A stretch of 64,000 nt of DNA from Calditrichota bacterium (GTDB lineage: Bacteria > Calditrichota > Calditrichia > Calditrichales > Calditrichaceae), in contig RQOG01000048.1 of NCBI GenBank assembly GCA_003854985.1, forward strand, positions 1 through 64,000, read 5' to 3'. Positions 7,103 to 16,239 of this stretch are shown piece after piece. Under the pieces are notes generated by a model. It was not told the DNA's origin and made no database searches. It saw nothing but the letters and a program-made list of their open reading frames with translations. Made by a program: the position numbers and the translations under genes. Position 1 is the first letter of the stretch. The number at the start of each line of letters is the position of its first letter.

Positions 7103-9295
7103 TTGATAAAAATTACCGCTCCAATTTATGTACTGCTGCTTTTTTCACTGCATGTTTGTTTAGCTGCTTACGAACCGCAGATTATAAAATTCTTGTCAGA
7201 TACCGACACCTGTGGCATCTACCAGCCTGTTTTTCTGGATATTGACATTAAAGCGCCGTTTGAAAATCCATATGATCCAGATGACATTGGTATAGAAATC
7301 ATTGTTTCAAATGCAGAGAATATTCTTTATAAACAACCGGCATTTTACGTTAAAGGCGATAATAATCATTCCGAATGGCAGGGCAGAATAACTTTTCTGA
7401 AACCCGGTTTATACAAAGTAAAAGCAACGCTAATAAAAAATGGCAGGCAGACAGAATCAGAAATTATTGAGATTAAAGCGGCGACATCCGTTGAGAAGGG
7501 ATTTATCAGAAAAGATCCCGGTTCGAATTTCTATTTTCGCTTTGATTCCGGTGAATTGTTTAGGGGAATTGGTGAAAATGTTTGCTGGGCGGATAATAAT
7601 GAAAATTATGAATACTATTTCAAAAAATTATCGGCAAACAACTGTAACATTGCCCGAATCTGGATGTGCCAGTGGAATTTTCCGCTGGAATGGAAAAGTC
7701 CCGGATTGGGAAAATATAACACCACAGCCGCCAAAGGAATTGATAGTCTTTTAATGCTGGCAGAAAAATACAATATATATCTGATGCTCTGTTTTGACTA
7801 TCATGGCGTTCTTTTAAGATATGCCGGCGCACATAACGAAAATAAGTGGATTGATAATCCCTATAACGCAAAAAATGGTGGACCCTGCGAAGATCAGGCG
7901 GATTTCTTTCGTAATGCTTCAGCAAAACAATACTATAAAAACAGGCTGAGATACATAGTTGGCCGATGGGCGTATCATCCCCATATCCAGGCATGGGAAT
8001 TCTGGAATGAAGTTGATCTTACGGCCGGCGAAAAGGATGATATAATCAACTGGCATAAGGAAATGTCCGATTATCTGCAAAGTATTGATCCCTATGATCA
8101 TCTTATTACTTCTAGCTTTTCCGGATATGGTTATCCCGATATGTGGAAACTGAAAAACCTGGATTTTTCCCAGACTCATACCTATGATGCTCCGGATATT
8201 CCAACCGTAATCAGACAAATGATCGGTATGAATTCACCTGTTTTTAATAAACCTCATGTGGTTGGTGAGTATGGCATTAATTACAGAGGCCCAAAGGAAA
8301 CACTGCAGGATGACCCTGAGCATATCGGATTTCATAATGGTTTATGGGCCGGTTTTTTTGCTGAAACGCCTGTTATTCCATTAACCTGGTGGTGGAACAA
8401 TGTTATTGATCCCTGCGACCTTTATTATCAGTTCGGTACGCTGGCTAAATTCGGTGAAAATATTTTAGGCGAAGGGCTATCTGTAATTGCCAGAGACAGT
8501 CTGCCCATGATATTATCTGCGAAAGAAAGCACAGAAAATCCCGATCTGGAGATTTTCCCCGTAAAGGGATATTATCCTAATGACGCCACGATATATCTAA
8601 TTCATGAAGATGGATACATAAAGAATTCAGGGGCTATTCCCAAATACATTTTCGGAACCGATAAACCGGAAATGCGCAATCCGCCTGTCTTTACCGCGGA
8701 TTATAAAGAGGATGGCTATTTTGCATTATGGGTGGAAACCATATCGGATTCCGCTATTGTCCGGATTGATGTGGATGATAAACCCGTCCTGTCGGCCTGT
8801 TTTACGCCCGGACAGGGACAAAAACTATGGAAATCCATTAATTATATTGAAGAACATAATGTTTACCAGGCGGTTTATGATACGGTTCTGCGCATACCGG
8901 TTAAAAAAGGCCGCCATAACATAACGGTTAGAAATGATGGCCTGGATTGGATCCGGATTCGTTCCTATCATTTTGAGAATATAGGTATAAAAACCAATCG
9001 ATTGATGGACATCGCCGGTATCCGAAAGGATAGTGATCAGTTTTTCTGGATAAAAAATAAAGGTTTTAACTGGAAAAAAGTAAAAAGTTCGGGATGGCCT
9101 GATGCCGTGAAAAAAGCTTACCTTATTATAAATACCCTGGAGAAAGGTAGTACCTATCATTATGAATTATGGGATACCTTTCGGGGAGTTATTTTAAAAC
9201 GAAACACCATCATTGTTGAAGACCGTGAAGTCAGCATACCTTTGCCTGATGTGGCGAAAGATATTGCCTGTAAATTTATAAAAATAGCCAGATAA
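7103..9295 (+). CDS. DUF5060-containing clan GH-A glycoside hydrolase, exported
   Basis: With the start at TTG 7103 the protein has 730 residues. It begins with a signal peptide (MIKITAPIYVLLLFSLH.., cleavage near CLAA), then a DUF5060-like beta domain (about 25-130), then a TIM-barrel glycosidase. The acid/base glutamate sits in EFWNE (E303) and the nucleophile in VVGEYG (E389). A C-terminal beta region follows. It probably cleaves plant beta-glycans such as mannan or glucan; the exact substrate cannot be told. I prefer TTG 7103 because AGGA lies 6 nt before it, while the in-frame ATG at 7052 overlaps the -10 box and operator. It is the first gene of the operon with GH130. Confidence 0.75.
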   Translation: MIKITAPIYVLLLFSLHVCLAAYEPQIIKFLSDTDTCGIYQPVFLDIDIKAPFENPYDPDDIGIEIIVSNAENILYKQPAFYVKGDNNHSEWQGRITFLKPGLYKVKATLIKNGRQTESEIIEIKAATSVEKGFIRKDPGSNFYFRFDSGELFRGIGENVCWADNNENYEYYFKKLSANNCNIARIWMCQWNFPLEWKSPGLGKYNTTAAKGIDSLLMLAEKYNIYLMLCFDYHGVLLRYAGAHNENKWIDNPYNAKNGGPCEDQADFFRNASAKQYYKNRLRYIVGRWAYHPHIQAWEFWNEVDLTAGEKDDIINWHKEMSDYLQSIDPYDHLITSSFSGYGYPDMWKLKNLDFSQTHTYDAPDIPTVIRQMIGMNSPVFNKPHVVGEYGINYRGPKETLQDDPEHIGFHNGLWAGFFAETPVIPLTWWWNNVIDPCDLYYQFGTLAKFGENILGEGLSVIARDSLPMILSAKESTENPDLEIFPVKGYYPNDATIYLIHEDGYIKNSGAIPKYIFGTDKPEMRNPPVFTADYKEDGYFALWVETISDSAIVRIDVDDKPVLSACFTPGQGQKLWKSINYIEEHNVYQAVYDTVLRIPVKKGRHNITVRNDGLDWIRIRSYHFENIGIKTNRLMDIAGIRKDSDQFFWIKNKGFNWKKVKSSGWPDAVKKAYLIINTLEKGSTYHYELWDTFRGVILKRNTIIVEDREVSIPLPDVAKDIACKFIKIAR

Positions 9296-9312
9296 ATTTT
9301 TAGGAGCTGTCA

Positions 9313-10317
9313 ATGTCAATAAAGAAAACGATTATCGGAAATGCACTTTTAAATATTCCATGGGAAGATAAACCTGCGGGTTGTAAAGATATTATTTGGC
9401 GTTCCGCTAAAAACCCAATTATACGAAGAGACCATATACCTTCATCAAACAGTATTTTTAACAGCGCTGTTGTTCCGTTCAAGGGGAAATTTGCCGGCGT
9501 TTTTCGCTGTGATGATAAAACCCGCCGCATGATCATTCATCGCGGTTTCAGCGATGATGGCGTTAAGTGGAACATCGATCATAAACCCATTGAGTTTAAA
9601 ACAGATATCGATGAAACAGGCTTTGGAAAAAAGTTTGTATATGGATATGATCCCAGGGTTGTTTTTATAGAGGACAGGTATTGGGTTACCTGGTGTAATT
9701 TTTTTCATGGGCCGACGATAGGTGTGGCGTATACTTTTGATTTTGAAGAATTTCATCAGATTGAAAATGCTTATCTGCCGTTTAACAGGAACGGCGTTTT
9801 GTTTCCGCGTAAAATTAATGACAAATATGTAATGTTAAGCCGGCCTTCCGATAATGGTCATACGCCTTTTGGTGAAATTTTTATTTCCCAGAGCCCGGAT
9901 ATGGTTTACTGGGGAGAACATCGTCATGTGATGGCGCCGCTGCAATCATGGGAACACCTGAAAATCGGCGCCGGTCCCATACCAATCGAAACTACCGAAG
10001 GCTGGCTTTTGATCTATCATGGCGTATTGCTTTCCTGCAACGGCTATGTATATAGTATGAGCGCGGCAATATTGGATATTGACGAACCATGGAAAGTTAA
10101 ATATCGCTGTAAATCGTATTTGTTAAATCCCAGGGAGCTTTACGAAATGGTTGGCGATGTGCCTAATGTAACCTTTCCCTGCGCCAGCTTACAGGACGCC
10201 GAAACGGGAAGAATTACTATTTATTACGGGGCGGCGGATACGGTCACTTGTCTGGCTTATACTCAGGTTGATGAGCTCATAGATTATATAAAAAATAATT
10301 CTGTCGTATCGAAATAG
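9313..10317 (+). CDS. GH130 glycoside phosphorylase (beta-mannoside type)
   Basis: A 334-residue cytoplasmic protein of the GH130 five-bladed propeller family, which phosphorolyses beta-1,4-mannosides, for example mannosyl-glucose to mannose-1-phosphate and glucose. The catalytic aspartate is in GYDPRV (D113), and the family's GAGPIPIET and YHGV segments are present. No signal peptide is seen. AGGAG precedes ATG 9313, which lies 17 bp after the upstream glycosidase gene. Together with the epimerase at 26779 and GH94 at 12335, it fits the mannobiose to mannosylglucose to mannose-1-phosphate route. The subfamily was not determined. Confidence 0.88.
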   Translation: MSIKKTIIGNALLNIPWEDKPAGCKDIIWRSAKNPIIRRDHIPSSNSIFNSAVVPFKGKFAGVFRCDDKTRRMIIHRGFSDDGVKWNIDHKPIEFKTDIDETGFGKKFVYGYDPRVVFIEDRYWVTWCNFFHGPTIGVAYTFDFEEFHQIENAYLPFNRNGVLFPRKINDKYVMLSRPSDNGHTPFGEIFISQSPDMVYWGEHRHVMAPLQSWEHLKIGAGPIPIETTEGWLLIYHGVLLSCNGYVYSMSAAILDIDEPWKVKYRCKSYLLNPRELYEMVGDVPNVTFPCASLQDAETGRITIYYGAADTVTCLAYTQVDELIDYIKNNSVVSK

Positions 10318-10502
10318 AAATGAAAAGATACTAATCTTCAGCCAATTGGATAATAATCTTTTGTATCTGATTGACTGTTTTTTATTTGTTTATTTGAATT
10401 CGATCTCAGAAAAAATATCAAAATATGGAAAATGATTTTGATTATTGTTTGGAAAAGAATTGAATGATAATCACTATTTTCGCGTAATTGAGGATATTCT
10501 GA

Positions 10503-10947
10503 ATGCAGCTATATATTATTGATTTAATCCTAATTATTGCCTTTCTGGTTATTATGATATTTATCGGTCTTTAAATTTCTAAAAGAGCGTCAGAAAATCT
10601 TGATCGTTTCGACAATTGGTTGTATAATTGCCGGTCTTATAACCAAACCGGAGAGCGTTGAAATTTTGGTAGAGTTTTATACTCGGGTAAGAGCATGGGG
10701 ATTCTGGAAGCCGGTTTACGAGAAGGCAGTAAAAATTAATCCGGCAATTGAAAAGAATACTGATTTTTACAGGGATTGGTTTAATATAATTATTGGGATA
10801 ATCTGGCAAATGTCGTTGGTGGCAATTCCCATGTACCTGGTCATACAGGATATGTCTGCTTTGGGTATCGGCACTGGTGTTTTACTTATTACCAGTTATA
10901 TTCTAAAGAAAAGCTGGTATGATAAACTGAAAAAGAAAACAATTTAA
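10503..10947 (+). pseudogene. Sodium:solute symporter (SSS family), internally deleted
   Basis: Only the two ends of an SSS transporter remain. From ATG 10503 the frame gives the typical first helix (MQLYIIDLILIIAF...FIGL), then an in-frame TAA (10572-10574), then ISKRASENLDRF, the usual residues after helix 1 in this family. The frame then shifts and about 110 codons to 10947 match the C-terminus: ITKPESVEILVEFYTRVRAWGFWKPVYE.., a transmembrane helix, and WYDKLKKK. Some 400 or more internal codons are missing. It sits directly before the intact GPH symporter, which may have replaced it. Confidence 0.75.
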
Positions 10948-10979
10948 TATTATAAACTTTTGTAAGCGGAGAACAATAA

Positions 10980-12332
10980 ATGGAAAAATTGGGCAAACTA
11001 AATTTGAAAGAGAAAATCGGGTATGGCGTCGGCGACACGGCTTCATGTTTATATTTTCAGACTTTCTCCATGTTCTTAATGTACTTTTATACGGATACTT
11101 TTGGCATTTCCGCGGCTGCGGTTGGCACTATGTTTCTTGTTACAAGAATATGGGATACGGCAAATGATCCGATTATGGGTATGATAACAGACCGTACAAA
11201 TACAAAATATGGCAAATTCCGGCCCTGGATATTATGGATGATTATTCCTTATGTAATTACCGGGATTGCATTGTTTTATACGCCAAATTTAAGTATGACC
11301 GGAAAGCTTATTTACGCCTATATCACTTACACTTTGGTAACAATGGTCTATACGGCGATTAATATCCCTTATGGCGCCCTGCTTGGCGTAATGAGTTCCA
11401 ATCCCGACCAGCGTCCACAATTATCCAGTTTCCGGTTTCTTGGCGCATTTACAGGGAATATTATTATACAGGGAACATTGATTTATTTAGTCGCTTTTTA
11501 CGGGCAGGGAAATGACCAGACGGGATATCCGCTGGCAATGGCAACTTTTGCCCTGATCGCGGCGGGATTATGGTTTTTTACCTTCTCTTCCACAAAAGAA
11601 CGTATTCAGCCTCCCAAAGAACAGCAGACAAAAGTCTGGCAGGACTTAAAAGATTTAGGCAGAAACCGGCCCTGGCTAGTGCTGTGCGTGATGGGTGTAC
11701 TCACCCTTATCTGGGTTTCACTTCGAAATGGCGCCATGATGTATTATTTTAATTACTATGTGGGCGATGAAGCCAAAGCAGCTCCGTTTATGGTGGTTGG
11801 AACGATTTTCAGCTTGTTGGGAGTGGCATCAACCACCTATGTTACCAGAATTTTGAAAGGTAAAAAGAAAGCATTTATCGTATTATCAGCTCTTAATGCC
11901 GCTTTAACCGCAGTATTCTTTATTGCCAAACCGGATGACTTTGTACTGATGTATGCTTCTCATATTCTAGGCTCATTTGTAGGCGGTCCTTTAATGCCTT
12001 TAACCTGGTCCATGTTTGCCGATACGGCGGATTATGCTGAATGGAAATTCGGCCGGAGGGCAACAGGTTTAATATTTTCTGCCGGTACCTTTAGTCAGAA
12101 AATGGGTTGGACCATAGGCGGGGCAATAGCCGGATGGGTTTTGGCTGCTTTCAGTTACCAGCCCAATATGGTTCAAACCGAAGAAACATTGGTGGGTATT
12201 CGCCTTATGATGAGTATTCTGCCGGCTATCGGAAGTTTGCTGGTATGTGTTGCGGCATTATTTTACAACTTAAGTGAGGAAAAATTGCTCACGATCGAAG
12301 AAGAGTTAGTTGAAAGAAGAAAGAGTCAATAA
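10980..12332 (+). CDS. GPH-family (MelB-like) sugar:cation symporter
   Basis: A 450-residue major-facilitator protein with about 12 transmembrane helices. The glycoside-pentoside-hexuronide family signature is visible: GYGVGDTASCLYF at the N-terminus, DPIMGMITDRTNTKYGKFRPW between helices 2 and 3, and MFADTADYAEWKFGRRATGL in the second half. It should import oligosaccharides (mannobiose or cellobiose type) with a cation. It is followed after 2 bp by GH94, so its substrate is probably the substrate of that phosphorylase. A GGAGA ribosome site precedes ATG 10980. Confidence 0.88.
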   Translation: MEKLGKLNLKEKIGYGVGDTASCLYFQTFSMFLMYFYTDTFGISAAAVGTMFLVTRIWDTANDPIMGMITDRTNTKYGKFRPWILWMIIPYVITGIALFYTPNLSMTGKLIYAYITYTLVTMVYTAINIPYGALLGVMSSNPDQRPQLSSFRFLGAFTGNIIIQGTLIYLVAFYGQGNDQTGYPLAMATFALIAAGLWFFTFSSTKERIQPPKEQQTKVWQDLKDLGRNRPWLVLCVMGVLTLIWVSLRNGAMMYYFNYYVGDEAKAAPFMVVGTIFSLLGVASTTYVTRILKGKKKAFIVLSALNAALTAVFFIAKPDDFVLMYASHILGSFVGGPLMPLTWSMFADTADYAEWKFGRRATGLIFSAGTFSQKMGWTIGGAIAGWVLAAFSYQPNMVQTEETLVGIRLMMSILPAIGSLLVCVAALFYNLSEEKLLTIEEELVERRKSQ

Positions 12333-12334
12333 TT

Positions 12335-14728
12335 ATGAACTTTGGATATTTTGATGATCAGAATAAAGAATATGTCATTACCAGACCGGATACGCCCCGT
12401 TCCTGGAGTAATTACCTGGGCTCAACCACCTATGGAGCGATAATAACCAATAATGCCGGCGGTTATAGTTTTTTTGAATCGGCAAACCAGGGCCGCTTTA
12501 TGCGCCTGCGTTTTAATGCAATTCCCATGGATCAGCCCGGCAGATATATTTATATCCATGATAAGGATGATAAAGATTTCTGGTCCGCTTCCTGGCAGCC
12601 GGTCGGAAAGCCTCTCAAAAAGTATAAATCCACCTGCCGTCATGGCACAGCCTATACGGTAATTGATTCAGAATATAAAAAGATACAAAGTGAAACCACC
12701 TATTTTGTGCCGCTTGGTAAAAACTTTGAATGCTGGCTTTTAAAAGTGAAAAATAGTGATTCGAAAAAGCGCCATCTGCGCCTTTTTACCTATGTGGAAT
12801 ATGCGGGACACTGGCTGGTATATAATGATTTTATCAACCTGCAGTATTCGCAGTATATCGTCAATATGCAGTATAAAAACGGTATAATCGATCATGGCGT
12901 TAATGTTCTGCTGCCTTATACTCCGGATGATTTTGAAAAAGAGCCCCAAGCCAGGCATACCTTTCTGACAGCGCTTGGCGCCGAAATCACCGGATATGAT
13001 ACGGATCGTGAAAAATTCATAGGGACCTACCGGTCTTACGCCAATCCTTTGGTTGTTGAAAATGGACATTGCACAAATTCTCTGGCCGCAGGGGATAACG
13101 GTTGCGGAACACTTCAAATGGATATTGATCTTAAGCCGGGAGAAGAAAAAGAAGTCCTGATTGTAATGGGTATCGGAGACGCGGAGAATGCAGGCGGAAA
13201 AGCGCGAAAATTCTTCTCCGACATCAATACGGCTCATGTTGAATTGGATAAATTAAAAGAGCACTGGCATAAGCGACTGGAAGGAATGCGCGTTGAATCG
13301 CCCGATAAAGATTTTAACAGCATGATGAATATGTGGAATCCCTTTAATTGTCTGATAACTTATGCCTGGTCCCGTGCCGCCAGCCTTATTTATAGCGGTG
13401 AAAGGGATGGTCTGGGATACCGGGATACGGTTCAGGATTTATTGGGTGTGTTGCATACCATCCCTCAGGAAGCAGGCCAGCGGTTACGGCTAATGATAAC
13501 CGGTCAGGTTTCAACCGGCGGTGCTATGCCGGTGGTTAAGCCATTCGCACATAATCCGGGAAAAGAAACGCCACCCAAAGAAGAGGAATACCGGTCGGAT
13601 GACTGCCTGTGGCTTTTCAATACCATTCCAGCCTTTGTTAAAGAAACAGGTGATCTATCTTTTTTTAACGAAGTTTTGCCTTACGCGGACAAAGGGGAAG
13701 ATACGGTGCTGGGGCATATGAAACAGGCCATTCTCTTTAATCTGGAGCGCAGCGGCGCCCATAAATTGCCCTGCGGATTGTATGCAGACTGGAATGATTG
13801 CCTGGAACTAGGTCAGAAAGGCGAGACGGTATTTGTAGCGTTCCAGCTGAGATATGCGCTCAAAATGTACATTGAAATATGCGCTCTGCTAAAAAAGAAA
13901 GATGAGATGCAATGGGCGGAAAAAATTCTTGCGGAAATTGATAAAGATATCGATAAACACGCCTGGGACGATGAATGGTATTTAAGGGCGTACCGTTACG
14001 ATGGCTTAAAATTCGGTTCAAAGGAAAATGAAGAAGGTTCCATCTTTTTAAATCCGCAGACCTGGAGCATCATCAGCGGACATGCTTCAGATGAAAAAGG
14101 CCGGATGGCTATGAAGTCCGTTGAAGAAAGGCTGGTTACAGAATACGGCGTTATGATATGCGATCCTCCCTTTGAGAAAACAGATTATTCGGTTGTAAAA
14201 GCCCCTTTGTTTAATAAAGGTATGAAGGAGAATGCGGCCATTTTTTGTCATACCCAGGGTTGGGCGGTTATGGCCGAGACCATGCTTGAAAAAGGCGATA
14301 TGGCCTATCAAATTTTCCGTGCCTCTATGCCTGCCGCGTATAATGATCGCGCAGAATTAAGGGAAATAGAGCCCTATGTGTATAATCAATCCACCCATAG
14401 CAAGCATAGCCCCAGATTCGGCGCATCCCGTTTGCCATGGCTGAGCGGCTCGGCAACGTGGGCTTATTATGCCGCGACACAATATATCTTAGGCGTTCGT
14501 CCCGAATACAATGGGTTGCGCATTGATCCTTGTCTGCCTTCGCAATGGAAGAAACTTAAGATTCAGCGCAGATTCAGGGGAAAAGTATTTGAGATAAAAA
14601 TTGAAAACGAACAGGGCGTAAAAAAGGGCATTAAAAAAATATCCGTTAATGGTCAAAGTTTAAAAGGTAACCTGATTCCGCTGGATATGATGAAAGATAA
14701 TAATCAGATTTTAGTGGAAATGGGATAA
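12335..14728 (+). CDS. GH94 phosphorylase, cellobiose phosphorylase type
   Basis: A 797-residue cytoplasmic enzyme, the usual length for cellobiose phosphorylase, which splits cellobiose with phosphate into glucose-1-phosphate and glucose. The N-terminal opening GYFDDQNKEYVITRP is characteristic. The (alpha/alpha)6 barrel carries the catalytic aspartate in YADWNDCLEL (D485), and the C-terminus shows NGLRIDPCLPSQWK as in other GH94 enzymes. ATG 12335 is 2 bp after the symporter stop, so translation is probably coupled. Specificity for a related disaccharide cannot be excluded. Confidence 0.87.
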   Translation: MNFGYFDDQNKEYVITRPDTPRSWSNYLGSTTYGAIITNNAGGYSFFESANQGRFMRLRFNAIPMDQPGRYIYIHDKDDKDFWSASWQPVGKPLKKYKSTCRHGTAYTVIDSEYKKIQSETTYFVPLGKNFECWLLKVKNSDSKKRHLRLFTYVEYAGHWLVYNDFINLQYSQYIVNMQYKNGIIDHGVNVLLPYTPDDFEKEPQARHTFLTALGAEITGYDTDREKFIGTYRSYANPLVVENGHCTNSLAAGDNGCGTLQMDIDLKPGEEKEVLIVMGIGDAENAGGKARKFFSDINTAHVELDKLKEHWHKRLEGMRVESPDKDFNSMMNMWNPFNCLITYAWSRAASLIYSGERDGLGYRDTVQDLLGVLHTIPQEAGQRLRLMITGQVSTGGAMPVVKPFAHNPGKETPPKEEEYRSDDCLWLFNTIPAFVKETGDLSFFNEVLPYADKGEDTVLGHMKQAILFNLERSGAHKLPCGLYADWNDCLELGQKGETVFVAFQLRYALKMYIEICALLKKKDEMQWAEKILAEIDKDIDKHAWDDEWYLRAYRYDGLKFGSKENEEGSIFLNPQTWSIISGHASDEKGRMAMKSVEERLVTEYGVMICDPPFEKTDYSVVKAPLFNKGMKENAAIFCHTQGWAVMAETMLEKGDMAYQIFRASMPAAYNDRAELREIEPYVYNQSTHSKHSPRFGASRLPWLSGSATWAYYAATQYILGVRPEYNGLRIDPCLPSQWKKLKIQRRFRGKVFEIKIENEQGVKKGIKKISVNGQSLKGNLIPLDMMKDNNQILVEMG

Positions 14729-15060
14729 ATACAAAAAGATTTTTATTTATGGTAAAAGGCACTTTTGTAATACTATACTATGACAAAGCTAAATATTTAT
14801 TAAACTTCATTGTTTCGTAATACGGATAATTGTGTTAAAATATACATAAAGTACATTTCGTAAAAAAGCGATCTATACCAGGCCTGTTTATAATTATCGA
14901 CTCAGTAAGGCGTTACTATATTTTTTTAAAATTTTTTATAAAGTTTATATTTTTTAAAAATTATTATTTTCTATAAGTAATTAAAAAATAATTAATTACC
15001 ATAATTAAATGTGTAAAAACAACACGTTTAGAAAAAAAATAAAAAAAAATAATTTTTTAC
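14729..15060. other. AT-rich intergenic region before the LacI regulator
   Basis: This 330-bp non-coding stretch between the GH94 gene and the regulator promoter becomes almost pure A/T around 14920-15060. No ORF, clear terminator or repeat is visible. Confidence 0.4.
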
Positions 15061-15135
15061 TTGTTTTTTTATGTTTTAATTTATTATCTTCACAGTTACG
15101 AAACCGGTTTAGAGTTATGCATGATAAACAGGTTT
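15061..15135 (+). promoter_or_regulatory. LacI-type regulator promoter with two operators
   Basis: A perfect 10-bp palindrome AAACCGGTTT lies at 15101-15110. A second copy with one mismatch (AAACAGGTTT, 15126-15135) is centred 25 bp further. A likely -10 box TATTAT (15082-15087) stands 13 bp before the first operator; a -35 box is less clear (TTGTTT at 15061). The first operator shares 12 bp with the operator at 7063-7074. Autoregulation by the gene at 15168 is inferred. Confidence 0.65.
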
Positions 15136-15167
15136 CTTTAATAAGGTTTTAAAGACTGTTAGAAAAT

Positions 15168-16178
15168 ATGATAAAATCGATAACTATTAATGAATTAGCC
15201 AAAATTGCCAATGTTTCCAAATCAACGGTTTCCAAGGCGTTAAATGATAAACCGGATATTGGTGCGGAAACGAAAAAGCGTATTCTTGATATCGTTCAAC
15301 AATATGATTTTTCACCTCATCCTTTTGGCAAAGGATTAAAAAATAAATTTACGGAAAATGTCGGGGTAGTTTTTTGCCGGGATATGCATCCCATTTCGGC
15401 CAATCCTTTTTATTCGCGCGTGTTAGAGGGCGTTGAAGCCGAAATAGCTTTTAATAATCGAAATCTGATGCTGCAGTTTGTTACCGAAGAACAGACAAAA
15501 GGTATTCCCAAAATGTTACGCGAACGGCAGGTTGACGGTTTGATTTTAATCGGTAGCATGACTAGGGAATATATACAGTTAATTCAAAGCAAAGATATTC
15601 CTATTGTGCTTGTTGATCCTAAATTTGAAATTGACAGTTGCAGTCAGGTGGTAATGGATAATGAACACGGCGCTTTTACGGCTACGCAGTATTTGATAAA
15701 TATGGGTCATAAAGAGATTGGTTTTATTTCCGGCGATATGGCCAGGCTCAGTTTTAAGCAGCGATTCACCGGATTTTTAAAAGCGATGAAATATCATAAC
15801 CTGCCTGTTAATGAAGATTATATCTCTGTGGGTGGCATGGAAAAAGGATATGAACATGTTCTTGGATTGTTGAAAAGAAAAAACAAGCCCACGGCAATAT
15901 TTTCTTCAAACGATATTAATGCCCAATATGGATATAAGGCGGTGCATGATCTTGGGTTAAAGGTACCGGATGACTTAAGCATCGTTGGTTTCGATGATAT
16001 AGAATTATCGCATATGGTTTCGCCGCAGCTAACAACCATTCGGGCTTATAAAGAAGAATTAGGATCAATCGCCGTGCGCAACCTGTTAAAATTAGTGGAG
16101 AACAGAGATCAGAGACCCATAACCAGCGTGATTCCGGTGAGACTGATCGAACGGGAATCGGTTCGAAAAATAAATTAA
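15168..16178 (+). CDS. LacI-family transcriptional regulator
   Basis: A 336-residue regulator. Residues 1-55 are the LacI helix-turn-helix and hinge helix (TINELAKIANVSKSTVSKALN). The rest is a periplasmic-binding-protein-like sensor domain with the family's DNEHGAFTATQYLINMGH and SIVGFDDIELSHMVSPQLTTI segments. It most likely binds the AAACCGGTTT palindromes at 7063, 15101 and 15126 and controls the glycan-utilisation genes on both sides. The inducer would be a sugar such as a manno- or cello-oligosaccharide (inference). It is 61 bp upstream of the TonB receptor gene, so the two may be one operon. Confidence 0.92.
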   Translation: MIKSITINELAKIANVSKSTVSKALNDKPDIGAETKKRILDIVQQYDFSPHPFGKGLKNKFTENVGVVFCRDMHPISANPFYSRVLEGVEAEIAFNNRNLMLQFVTEEQTKGIPKMLRERQVDGLILIGSMTREYIQLIQSKDIPIVLVDPKFEIDSCSQVVMDNEHGAFTATQYLINMGHKEIGFISGDMARLSFKQRFTGFLKAMKYHNLPVNEDYISVGGMEKGYEHVLGLLKRKNKPTAIFSSNDINAQYGYKAVHDLGLKVPDDLSIVGFDDIELSHMVSPQLTTIRAYKEELGSIAVRNLLKLVENRDQRPITSVIPVRLIERESVRKIN

Positions 16179-16239
16179 TAAAAATTAAAAAGTTTAGAGT
16201 GACATTATTATTTAAAAAAGGAATTGCAAGGAGGGAAAA

